DNA of 55,781 nt, from NCBI GenBank assembly GCA_044371005.1, contig JBILUL010000013.1, forward strand, positions 1 through 55,781, in the 5' to 3' direction. This document shows positions 26,324 through 34,891 of this stretch, piece by piece. Source of the stretch: UBA2402 sp044371005. Its GTDB lineage: Bacteria > Planctomycetota > Phycisphaerae > Phycisphaerales > UBA1924. A program made the position numbers and the translations under genes. Numbering within the stretch: position 1 is the stretch's first letter; each line of letters begins with the position of its first letter. The notes beneath the pieces are model-generated. The model saw nothing but the letters and a program-made list of their open reading frames with translations, was not told the origin of the DNA and did no database searches.

Positions 26324-28039
26324 ATGCCCCGCACGGTCTATCTCGAAACCTTCGGCTGCCAGATGAACGAGCTCGACAGCGAGCTGGTGGCTGGTCAGTT
26401 GCGCGCCCTGGGGTATGCGTTCACGGGGGATCGGCAGAACGCCAATGTGGTGTTGTACAACACCTGTTCCGTGCGTGAGCATGCGGAGCAGAAGGTCTGG
26501 TCGCGGCTGGGCGAGCTCAAGGAACGCAAGCGGATCGATCCGATGCTGGTGGTGGGGGTGATGGGGTGCCTCGCGGAGCGCGATGGTACCGACCTGCTGC
26601 GCCGCATGCCGGTCGTTGACATTCTCATCGGGCCGGGCGAACTCGACAAGCTGCCGTCACTGCTGGATAACGCCGTCAAGACGCGCGAGAGTCTGCTCGC
26701 GGAACCTGCGCCGCTGGAAAATGGTGTCGAGCCGCTGCGCAGTGCGCGGCAGGTCGCGCTGCAGGGGAGCACTTCGCGGCGCAGTGCCACGCTCGCCGCG
26801 GCGGCCGACACGCTCGAACTGCTCGATCTCTCTCGCTCCGTCTCTCCGATCGACGAAGGCGATTCAGATGCGCCCAAGCGCTCCGCCTATGTCCGCATCA
26901 CGCGCGGCTGCAACAAGTTCTGCACCTACTGCGTGGTGCCCTTCACCCGCGGCGCGGAGATTCACCGTCCGCCGGATCACATCCTGGACGAATGCAAGAA
27001 ACTCGCCGACAGCGGCGTCGTCGAGATCACACTGCTGGGCCAGACCGTCAATCACTACAGATTCGAACACGGCGCAGCCGTCTCCGTCGATGGCATCGTG
27101 CAGCCGCAGAAGGGCCGCAGCTACACCGGCGGTCACGCACGAGATCCCTTCGCTGGCGCGAATGTCACGACCTTCGCCGATCTGCTGCGCCGCATTCACG
27201 ATGAAGTTCCCGCCATCAAGCGGCTGCGATTCGTGACCAGTTACCCGCGAGATTTCGGTGATGATGTGCTCGAAGTGATCCGCGATCACCCGCGCATCTG
27301 CCGCTATCTGCATGTCCCTGCTCAGAGCGGCAGCAACCGCCTGCTCAAGCTCATGAACCGGGGCTACGAGGTCGAGGAGTACCTTGAGTTCCTCGCCCGT
27401 GCTCGCCAGTATCTGGATCAGCCCGAGATCGGTCGCCCGCTCGAACTCTCCGGCGACTTCATCGTCGGCTTCCCCACCGAGACCGACGAGGATTACGCGG
27501 CGACCGTCGATCTGATCACAAAGGCCCAGTACAAGAACTCCTTCATCTTCAAGTATTCGCCTCGTCCCGGCACCGTCGCCTTCGACAAGATGCCCGATGA
27601 TGTGCCCGAGGCCGTGAAGCGCTCCCGCAACAACCAGTTGCTGGCCCTGCAGGCCACCATCAGCGAGCAGCGCAGCCTGCTGTATGTCGGGCGTGAGATG
27701 GAAGTCTTCGTCGAGGGCCTTTCGATGCGCGAGCGCAAGAAGCGTGAACGGCTTTCCAGCGTCACGTCCGGAACGGTCTCGCTCACGATCAACGGCAAGG
27801 ACGACAAGGAGCATGGCCACGGTTCGGCCTGCGCCATCGACGATGAGTGCGGCACCGAGGGTTCAGCGGTGGCGGCGCCGGCTTCGGGCGAGATCGCCCA
27901 GTACTCGGCCCGTACCGATACCGACATGATCGTGCTCTTTGATCAGCCCGCCGGCGCCTCGGATCGGCTCGTGGGCTCGATGCAGCGAGTGAAGATCCAC
28001 GGCGCCACCGCGCTTTCACTGATGGCCGAACTGGCATGA
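26324..28039 (+). CDS. miaB: tRNA-2-methylthio-N6-dimethylallyladenosine synthase
   Basis: MiaB is a radical-SAM enzyme with two Fe-S clusters that adds methylthio to i6A37 of tRNAs. The N-terminal MTTase domain has its three cluster Cys: F-G-C-Q-M-N (Cys12), N-T-C-S-V-R and M-G-C-L-A-E-R. The radical-SAM motif is G-C-N-K-F-C-T-Y-C. A TRAM-like domain ends the protein. At 571 residues it is about 100 longer than usual: extra sequence lies before the radical-SAM motif (roughly residues 120-180), after L-G-Q-T-V-N (about 245-270), and in the C-terminal domain, which holds a His/Cys-bearing insert (E-H-G-H-G-S-A-C-A-I-D-D-E-C). Confidence 0.95.
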   Translation: MPRTVYLETFGCQMNELDSELVAGQLRALGYAFTGDRQNANVVLYNTCSVREHAEQKVWSRLGELKERKRIDPMLVVGVMGCLAERDGTDLLRRMPVVDILIGPGELDKLPSLLDNAVKTRESLLAEPAPLENGVEPLRSARQVALQGSTSRRSATLAAAADTLELLDLSRSVSPIDEGDSDAPKRSAYVRITRGCNKFCTYCVVPFTRGAEIHRPPDHILDECKKLADSGVVEITLLGQTVNHYRFEHGAAVSVDGIVQPQKGRSYTGGHARDPFAGANVTTFADLLRRIHDEVPAIKRLRFVTSYPRDFGDDVLEVIRDHPRICRYLHVPAQSGSNRLLKLMNRGYEVEEYLEFLARARQYLDQPEIGRPLELSGDFIVGFPTETDEDYAATVDLITKAQYKNSFIFKYSPRPGTVAFDKMPDDVPEAVKRSRNNQLLALQATISEQRSLLYVGREMEVFVEGLSMRERKKRERLSSVTSGTVSLTINGKDDKEHGHGSACAIDDECGTEGSAVAAPASGEIAQYSARTDTDMIVLFDQPAGASDRLVGSMQRVKIHGATALSLMAELA

Positions 28040-28077
28040 GACTTCCGGCAGCGTCGTGATGAGCTGGACGCACTTGC

Positions 28078-28083
28078 TACACT
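28078..28083 (+). promoter_or_regulatory. Candidate -10 box of the GT-C-like gene (leaderless type)
   Basis: TACACT 5 nt before the ATG at 28089. Alternative in-frame starts lie upstream at 28056 (GTG) and 28059 (ATG). Confidence 0.33.
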
Positions 28084-28088
28084 GTGCG

Positions 28089-29858
28089 ATGGAACGCATG
28101 AGGTGTGCAGACCCGCGGCGGCGATGGTGGTTGACGCTGGTCATGTTCTTCGGCGCGGCTTGGTTTCTCGGGTGCTTCTATCACCTGGGAGATCTTGGCC
28201 GCTATTCGGATGACTGGGCCTTTGCGGATGTGGATCCGGTCACGCACCTTGCCCGTTGGGGGGGGACCCCCTTTGAACGGCACTACTTCTGGCGTCCGGC
28301 CCTCCAGGCATTCCTGCACTATGCCTTCCTGATCCTGTGGCATCACATGTGGATCTTCCACCTGATGAACGTCGCGTGTCACGCGGCAATTGCGGCCGGC
28401 GTGTACTGGCTGTCTCGCAGGCTGGGAAGTTCACCACATGCCTCGGCCGCGGCGGCGTTTGTCTTTCTGCTCTTTCCCTTCCAGTATGAGGTGATCTTCT
28501 GGTCGACGGCGATGACCAGCGCGGTCCCCGCCGGGCTGATGATCGTGCTGTGCGGCATCGTCATTTTCCATGCGCGCAGCACCGGGGCGGACTGGCGACG
28601 ACTGGGCCTGATGTCGGTCTTGATGTTCTTCGCCGCGTGCTGGTACGAGCAGCCTTGCGCCATTGCGGCGGGCTTTCCATTCCTCTACATGGCATCGCGG
28701 CAGGAGGAGCCACTCGCGCGGAGCCTGCGACGCATCGCGGCGATGATGATCGCCTGCGGCGTTCCACTGGTGGCATACATCCTTCTGCTGCGGTACACAG
28801 CTCCAGCTTCTGCCCGTGGCGGTGCCGGCAGTTTCGTGACGCTCGACGAACTGCCAAAGAGGCTCGAGAGTCTCGTCCCGGCGTTTAGCTGGTACTTCTC
28901 GGCGCGACTCCGCAACGCGTATCTGGGCGGCTTGACAACCGGCATGCGCGAACTGGTGACCATTCGCGGCGCGATCATGGCGGCAACTGTCGGGATTCTG
29001 GGAGGCTGCTGGCTCGTCGAGTGGATCTCCCGACCTGTGCCCCCCATTCCCACCCTGACGGCAGAGCGTGCGCGAGCAAGAGCCAGGGCAGCGTGGGGAT
29101 TTGCATTCGCCCTGGCGGCATGCCTTTCCGTCTGGCTTCCCATCATCCCGATCCGCAATCAGATTCTCGAAGTTCGCCTCGCGTATTGCATGTGCATCGG
29201 GCTTGCACTGGCAATCGCGTTCCTGCTCGACTTCCTGGGCCGGCTGACGCGAAAGCTCCGGGTATTTCCGCTGCTCCATACCGCAGTCGGCGGCGCGGTT
29301 GTCGTGCTGGTTTGGGTATCGAGTGTCGCGATGCTCGGATGGCAATCCGTCATCCGCACCCGGACCGCCATCGATGCCGTTCAAACCCGGGAACTCGCCG
29401 AGCGATTCGCGTCGGTGCCACCGGGCACTGTCTTTCTCCTCCTGCGTGATGACTATCGAGCCGGTGCGACGGGCCGACTCGCGTTCGACTGGCCTCCGCT
29501 TGGATGGACATCCGCATCGTGGAGTTCAACTCCAGCCATCAGATGGGCGATGAAACGCAACGATGTGGTCGCGTCTGCGATCAACATCTGGGTCCCACCC
29601 CCGTTTCGAGATCCTGACGATGCCGGAATCGTCTACACCGGCGGCCTGACACCCATCGCAAGCGTGAAATCTGATCCAAAGGGTCACCTCCTGATCCGAT
29701 GGGACCTGATGGTTCCTTACTACATCGATGCGCAAGGACGCGTGAACCCAGTGCGAGAAGTGCATGTCTTCTCCACTTCGACCCCGAAAGTGGTTGTGGG
29801 GCGGGCCACGCTCGTGGGCGCCGACGCGAAAGAGCGATTCAATCTGGAACTGCCCTGA
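28089..29858 (+). CDS. Polytopic membrane protein, GT-C glycosyltransferase-like
   Basis: 589 residues with roughly nine to eleven hydrophobic segments in the first 430 residues and a soluble tail of about 160. The first loop after helix 1 holds Y-S-D-D-W-A-F, the paired acidic site expected in GT-C enzymes. F-W-R-P-A-L-Q and the F-H-L-M-N-V-A-C-H-A helix resemble the PMT/ArnT-like mannosyltransferase superfamily. Donor and acceptor cannot be read from sequence; a polyprenyl-phosphate sugar donor is the family norm. I start at 28089 because of the TACACT box and because the first helix follows closely. The gene begins just after miaB and ends 8 bp from the gspE stop (convergent). Confidence 0.72.
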   Translation: MERMRCADPRRRWWLTLVMFFGAAWFLGCFYHLGDLGRYSDDWAFADVDPVTHLARWGGTPFERHYFWRPALQAFLHYAFLILWHHMWIFHLMNVACHAAIAAGVYWLSRRLGSSPHASAAAAFVFLLFPFQYEVIFWSTAMTSAVPAGLMIVLCGIVIFHARSTGADWRRLGLMSVLMFFAACWYEQPCAIAAGFPFLYMASRQEEPLARSLRRIAAMMIACGVPLVAYILLLRYTAPASARGGAGSFVTLDELPKRLESLVPAFSWYFSARLRNAYLGGLTTGMRELVTIRGAIMAATVGILGGCWLVEWISRPVPPIPTLTAERARARARAAWGFAFALAACLSVWLPIIPIRNQILEVRLAYCMCIGLALAIAFLLDFLGRLTRKLRVFPLLHTAVGGAVVVLVWVSSVAMLGWQSVIRTRTAIDAVQTRELAERFASVPPGTVFLLLRDDYRAGATGRLAFDWPPLGWTSASWSSTPAIRWAMKRNDVVASAINIWVPPPFRDPDDAGIVYTGGLTPIASVKSDPKGHLLIRWDLMVPYYIDAQGRVNPVREVHVFSTSTPKVVVGRATLVGADAKERFNLELP

Positions 29859-29866
29859 GAATACGG

Positions 29867-31579
29867 TCAGTGCAGCACGCGGTAGACTTCGGCTTCGTCG
29901 GTCATGCCAAGACGGACCTTCTCAAGCGCATCCACCCGCATCGGCTTGAAGCCCTTTTCCTTGGCCTTGTCGTAGAGTGTGACGGCGTCGGCACGGTTGG
30001 CGGTGAGGATGCGAAGCTCATCATCCATCGTCATGATCTCGTAGACCGCAAGACGGCCCTTGTAGCCGGTGCCAAAGCAGGTCTCGCAGACGCCAAGGCC
30101 CTGGGCACCCTGTGCGGTTCCGCCGCAGGTCTTGCAGCTGCGTCGCAGCAGACGCTGGGCCAGCACAGCCAGGAGCGACGAGGTGACCAGGTATGGTTCG
30201 ATGCCGATGTCCACGAGCCGCGGGATCGCGCTGGGGGCATCGTTGGTGTGCAGGGTCGCGAGCACCAAGTGGCCCGTCAGCGAAGCCTGAATGGCCAGCT
30301 GTGCCGTTTCGTTGTCGCGGATTTCGCCCACGAGGATGACGTCGGGGTCCTGCCGAAGCAGTGACCGAAGGCCCGCGGCGAACGTCACGCCGCGCTTGAC
30401 ATTCACCTGCATCTGCGAGATGCCATCCAGGTGATACTCCACGGGATCTTCGATCGTCATCACGTTGCGGCTGGAGCGATCGATGCGAGAGAGCGCCGCG
30501 TAGAGCGTGGTGGTCTTGCCGCTGCCGGTGGGGCCGGTGACCAGGATGATGCCGGTGGGGCGTTCGACCAGGTCGAGCAGTTCGGCCTGCATGCCCTTGG
30601 TCATGCCGATTTCATCGAGCGAGAGCTGTGTGGCGGTCTGATCGAGCAGACGAAGCACGAGGCGTTCGCCGTAGACGGTGGGGATGCAAGAGAAGCGGAT
30701 ATCGACCTTGCGCGAGCCGACGCGGACGGAGGTGTGACCGTCCTGGGGCGTGTGGCGGTTGGCGATGTCCAGCTCGGTCATGACCTTCAGACGCGAGGAG
30801 ATGGCGTTGGCGAGTGTGAGCGGGGGGGAGAAGGCATCCACCAGCATGCCGTCGATGCGGAAGCGGATGACCAGCTTGCTCTCCATCGGGTGAATGTGCA
30901 CGTCGCTGGCGCGGCGGCGCAATGCCTCGAAGAGGATCATGTTCACCAGACGGATGACGGGGGTCTGGCGGGCGAGCTGGAGGAGGTCGGTGGATTGGCC
31001 CGCGGAGCCAGCCGCGGCGGCGATGGCGCGTTCATCCAGGGGCATTTCCTCGATGATTTCGGTGACCAGATCCTGCTTCTGCTCGTAGCCGCGGTTGATG
31101 AGGTTGCCCACCGCGCCGCGTGGTGAGAGCACCACGCGCACGGGCATGTTGAGCAGATCCTCGAGCATGTTGAACGTGGCCGGCTGCATGGGCTGCGCGG
31201 TGGCGATGGTCATCACGCCCCCATCGCTCTCAAGGCCGGCGCAGTGCTGGCGGCGCGAGACTTCGGGCGGCACGACTTCGTAGTAGCGGGTGGCGGATTC
31301 GCTTCCCCGGGGTTCGGCGACGAAGCGCAGGCCGGTGCGCTGGCTGAGCAGCGTGAGGGCCTGGTGTTCATCCAGGGCCATCATCGAGAGCATGACGTCC
31401 CAGGGTTCCTCATCGGAGCCGTCGACGAGGGGGAACTGGCGCACCTGTTCGGCGGAGAGGGGGAGCTGGCCAAAGAGCTGCGCCACGCGTGCGAGTTCAC
31501 CGGCCTTGGCGGAGGGGCCGGCGGTGTTCTCGGTGCGTTTGCTGCCGGGGGCGAGCTGATTGGGTCGGGTGGATGCCAT
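29867..31579 (-). CDS. gspE: Type II secretion / type IV pilus assembly ATPase (GspE/PilB-like)
   Basis: This cytoplasmic hexameric ATPase drives assembly of pseudopili or pili. The 570-residue protein has an N-terminal MshEN-like domain (about residues 40-150), the N2 domain with V-H-I-H-P-M-E, Walker A G-P-T-G-S-G-K-T-T-T, an Asp box, Walker B D-P-D-V-I-L-V-G-E-I-R-D, and a C-terminal zinc motif of four Cys (C-K-T-C and C-E-T-C). I start at MASTRPNQ because gspD ends 58 nt upstream; the open frame into gspD is a shadow. It lies downstream of gspD in one operon. GspE and PilB cannot be told apart safely; the secretin neighbour favours GspE. Confidence 0.92.
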   Translation of the reverse strand: MASTRPNQLAPGSKRTENTAGPSAKAGELARVAQLFGQLPLSAEQVRQFPLVDGSDEEPWDVMLSMMALDEHQALTLLSQRTGLRFVAEPRGSESATRYYEVVPPEVSRRQHCAGLESDGGVMTIATAQPMQPATFNMLEDLLNMPVRVVLSPRGAVGNLINRGYEQKQDLVTEIIEEMPLDERAIAAAAGSAGQSTDLLQLARQTPVIRLVNMILFEALRRRASDVHIHPMESKLVIRFRIDGMLVDAFSPPLTLANAISSRLKVMTELDIANRHTPQDGHTSVRVGSRKVDIRFSCIPTVYGERLVLRLLDQTATQLSLDEIGMTKGMQAELLDLVERPTGIILVTGPTGSGKTTTLYAALSRIDRSSRNVMTIEDPVEYHLDGISQMQVNVKRGVTFAAGLRSLLRQDPDVILVGEIRDNETAQLAIQASLTGHLVLATLHTNDAPSAIPRLVDIGIEPYLVTSSLLAVLAQRLLRRSCKTCGGTAQGAQGLGVCETCFGTGYKGRLAVYEIMTMDDELRILTANRADAVTLYDKAKEKGFKPMRVDALEKVRLGMTDEAEVYRVLH

Positions 31580-31637
31580 GGGTGTGCGAGTCAGGCGTTG
31601 CCGCGGGCGCGGTGTGGAACGAAGGGTAGGTGTTGGA

Positions 31638-34631
31638 TCAGTTGGAGCTGGCCGGTTCGGTCGCGGCGGGCTCAGGAGCAGTGTCCGGTTCGCGCTTGGC
31701 GGGCTGCATGGCTTCGGGGGGCAGGCCGTTGATGTCGATGGTGGAGGGCTTGATGGCCGGGAGCAAATCATCGATCTTGGCGCGCTTCTGCGGGCCTTCG
31801 GTGAGGAGCTTGAGGTCGCCGAAGTTGGCCTCGCGCATGATGCGGGGCGTGATGAAGACGTAGAGCGTGGTGGTCTGGCCGGTGCGGTTGTAGTCCTGGA
31901 AGAGCTGGCCGATGATCGGGATGTCGCCCAGCAGCGGCACCTGGATGCGCGTCGTGCGGCGGGTATCGACGTTCAAGCCACCGACGATCACGGTCGTCTC
32001 GCTGGGAACGGTGATGCTCGCGGCCTTGATGTTGTTCTGGAGCTTGGGCGGGGGTGAGCCGTTGGTGCCTGCGCCGGTGAAGCTCGAGAGCTCGGTCTCG
32101 TATTCAAGCCGCAGGTAGCCGTCTTCGCTGATGCTGGGCGTGATGTTGAGCTTGGTACCTGCGCTCTCATAGCCGCCGAAGGAGGTCGTGTTGGGCGAGC
32201 CGGTGGCCACCTGTGTGGTGGTGTAGGGCTGCTGTTCGACGCTCATGAGCTCGGCTTCCTCGTTGTCGTCGACGAGCAGGGCGGGGCTGGAGAGGATTCG
32301 CGTGTCGGCCTTGGTCTGCAGGGCGTTGACGACGATGGGGAGCTGGTCGCTCTTGATGATCGCCGCGGTCATGCCCGAGAGGCCAGTCGCCACATTACGG
32401 CGATCGGTGATCGCGGCGCTGGTGCCCGCGCTGGTGAGGCCGAAGTTGGTCTGCAGCAGTCCGCCCGAACCCTGCGCGTTGATGAGCTGAGTTTCAAAGG
32501 CCAGGCGGAGCGTATCGCTCCAGGTGACGGCGACGATCTGCACTTCGAGATAGACCTGCGGACGGCGCAGATCGATCTTCTCGATGAGCTTCTTGAAGTC
32601 GGCCTGACGGGCCTGGGGTGCCTTGACCAGGATCTGATTGTTCTTGATGTCGGCGATGACGAAGGCATTCGCCGCGTCGAGTTCGAGCCCCTCGCCCGCA
32701 GCACCGGTGGGGTTGCTGGGGTTCGTGATCGGATTGTTCTGGCGATTCTGAGGCGTGTTGCGACGCGAGCGGTTGCGGCTGCCGAAGCTGTCGCCAAAGC
32801 CGCCGCTCATGCCGCCCATGCCACCGTCGGGCAGCAGTTCGGAACTGCCCACCAGCGACTGGTTGTTGAGCAGGCCCATCACCACGTCGGCCACATCCTC
32901 GGCCTTGCTGTTCTTGAGGCGGTATTCCTGGATGACAATGCGCTCGGACTGAATGTCCAGCTGCTCGATGAGCTTCTCGAACTGCTCGTGCTGCGTGGGT
33001 GTGCCGTAATAGATGATGTTGCCGTTGACTTCATCGACCACCATCATCGGGCCGCCGATCGTCGTGCTGCCGGTGCCGCCCCCCAGCCCGCCCAGCTGGC
33101 CACGGTTCAGGCCCTGCTGCTGCATGCCAAGCTGCTGGGCATTGAACTGGCCGCCCGAGGCGTCGTTGCCTCCCTGGCCGATCGTGGTCACTTCACCATA
33201 CCCGCTGGCCTTGGCGAACATCGCGATGCCCGCGGCGTTGGAGCCTGCGAAGAAGCTCCTGGGCTTGAGCGTGTTGGGTACATCGATGATCTCGAGCAGC
33301 GATTTGATCTGCGTGATCTCCGCGGCGAGCCCGCGGAAGATCAGCGCGTTGCCCTGGGGATCAATCGTCAGACGATCGCCCAGATTCTCGAGCGAGGCCG
33401 TGCCACCCATGCCAGGCGCAGCAGGCTGCGCCGGCATCCGCACCGGCTGACCGTTCATGCCGTCCATGCCCGACGATTGCGGGGCCTCACCAAGCAGCTG
33501 CATGAGCCGCTCACGGGCCGTGGATGCCGCGATGTGCTGCAGATCCACCCGGATGAACTTGGCCTTGTTGTACTCTTCGATGATCCGCGTGATCAGTTCA
33601 TCAATCTGCGCGAGCTTGCGCGTCGAATCAGTGACGATGATGATGCCAAGCTCATCGAAGGCCTGGAGCTTGCCGCCGCCACCACCGCCGCCGGGCTGCC
33701 CCGGAATACCTGCTCCGCCGCCGCCCAGCTGCGCCGAGACTGCCTGCAGAATGGCGCTGGGACGCACATTGGGCGTTGAGAAGACGCGGGTGGTCGCGAT
33801 GTCGCCGCGGAAGTTGAGCGGAACGCTCCCTTCCTGCATCACCAGGTACCAGCCGGTCTGCGGATCCTGCGTGATCGTCCAGCCGGATTGACCCAGCAGC
33901 GAATCCACCAGCATCGTCAGTTCGGACTTCTTCACCGGCACCGCGGCGTTGAACGCCACCGTGCCCTGCAGGTCACCGATGATCGACACATTGATGTTGA
34001 GCGTCGTGGCCAGCAGGTTCACCAGCGCGGTCAGCTGAACCGGTTCACTGAAGGCTGAGAGCGTGATCGTCTCATCCGAGAGTTCCGGAGCGGGCACTTC
34101 GGTCGCCGGTGCCTGGCCGGCCCCCTCGGGCTGCAACAACGAGCCTTCGGGTTCGACCGCTGCGGGTTCATTGGCGGGGACGGCGCCCGGGGCTGCGACT
34201 GGACCACCTGGTGCCGCGGCGGGTTGTGCTTCGGGCTTCGGGGCTGGTTTGGCTTCGGGCTTCGCCGCGGGGGGCTTGGGTGCAGCCTGAGGCGCCGCGG
34301 CGGGCTGGGTGCTGGGGCGAATGACGCCCGGCTTGACCGGCTCGGCTTTGTTCGGTGTCCCGGGCTTGGCGGGCGTTCCACCGCTATTGAGGGCCTTGGA
34401 GTTGGTGGTGGGGCCCACCGGGGGCTGGATCTTGTTTGGAGCGGGCGCAACGGGTTCGGCCTTGGGGGGCGTGTTCTGCCCAATCGCCAGTGAACAGGTT
34501 GCCGCGAGCAAGCCCGCGGCGACACGGGCCCGCAACGAGGAGCTCGAAGCACTCGCCGTCCCCGCCGCATTCGTCAGCCACGCAACCATCTGATGCATCG
34601 GCCGGGAGTTCTCGCTGTTCTTCACGCTCAT
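31638..34631 (-). CDS. gspD: Type II secretion secretin (GspD-like)
   Basis: GspD forms the outer-membrane secretin ring. The 997-residue protein has a signal peptide ending near A-T-C-S-L-A-I-G-Q (about 50), a long Pro/Ala/Lys/Glu-rich stretch (about 52-150) probably spanning the periplasm or wall, an N0-like domain (T-L-S-A-F-S-E-P-V-Q), several N1/N2 modules broken by Gly-rich inserts (one run of seven Gly), and the C-terminal secretin core with V-P-L-L-G-D-I-P-I-I-G-Q-L-F. It is longer than the usual 650-750. I start at MSVKNSEN; the frame extends upstream to 34769 without homology. Divergent from the histidine kinase, with a 260-bp shared upstream region. Confidence 0.92.
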   Translation of the reverse strand: MSVKNSENSRPMHQMVAWLTNAAGTASASSSSLRARVAAGLLAATCSLAIGQNTPPKAEPVAPAPNKIQPPVGPTTNSKALNSGGTPAKPGTPNKAEPVKPGVIRPSTQPAAAPQAAPKPPAAKPEAKPAPKPEAQPAAAPGGPVAAPGAVPANEPAAVEPEGSLLQPEGAGQAPATEVPAPELSDETITLSAFSEPVQLTALVNLLATTLNINVSIIGDLQGTVAFNAAVPVKKSELTMLVDSLLGQSGWTITQDPQTGWYLVMQEGSVPLNFRGDIATTRVFSTPNVRPSAILQAVSAQLGGGGAGIPGQPGGGGGGGKLQAFDELGIIIVTDSTRKLAQIDELITRIIEEYNKAKFIRVDLQHIAASTARERLMQLLGEAPQSSGMDGMNGQPVRMPAQPAAPGMGGTASLENLGDRLTIDPQGNALIFRGLAAEITQIKSLLEIIDVPNTLKPRSFFAGSNAAGIAMFAKASGYGEVTTIGQGGNDASGGQFNAQQLGMQQQGLNRGQLGGLGGGTGSTTIGGPMMVVDEVNGNIIYYGTPTQHEQFEKLIEQLDIQSERIVIQEYRLKNSKAEDVADVVMGLLNNQSLVGSSELLPDGGMGGMSGGFGDSFGSRNRSRRNTPQNRQNNPITNPSNPTGAAGEGLELDAANAFVIADIKNNQILVKAPQARQADFKKLIEKIDLRRPQVYLEVQIVAVTWSDTLRLAFETQLINAQGSGGLLQTNFGLTSAGTSAAITDRRNVATGLSGMTAAIIKSDQLPIVVNALQTKADTRILSSPALLVDDNEEAELMSVEQQPYTTTQVATGSPNTTSFGGYESAGTKLNITPSISEDGYLRLEYETELSSFTGAGTNGSPPPKLQNNIKAASITVPSETTVIVGGLNVDTRRTTRIQVPLLGDIPIIGQLFQDYNRTGQTTTLYVFITPRIMREANFGDLKLLTEGPQKRAKIDDLLPAIKPSTIDINGLPPEAMQPAKREPDTAPEPAATEPASSN

Positions 34632-34877
34632 TCTCCAAAACAACCGACCCGGCCCCAAAAGCCGTCTCAAGTCGGAAAATCCACCTTGCCTTGAGCTCTC
34701 ACCCGCGTGCCACCTGGGCACGCGCGTGGCTCGCCGCGGCGGGTTATTCCCCCGCGGCACCTGTCTCATCGGTCAAAAGTAGGCTGTTGGGAAAACAGAA
34801 GGGTGATTCCCCTCGCCTGCCCCCCTGCCCCGCCGGGGGATGTCGCGTTCGGCCCCGCATCGGTCGTCATCGGCCGC

Positions 34878-34883
34878 TATTCT
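34878..34883 (+). promoter_or_regulatory. Candidate -10 box of the histidine kinase (leaderless type)
   Basis: TATTCT 8 nt before the ATG at 34892, no Shine-Dalgarno between. Confidence 0.42.
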
Positions 34884-34891
34884 TGCCCGCC

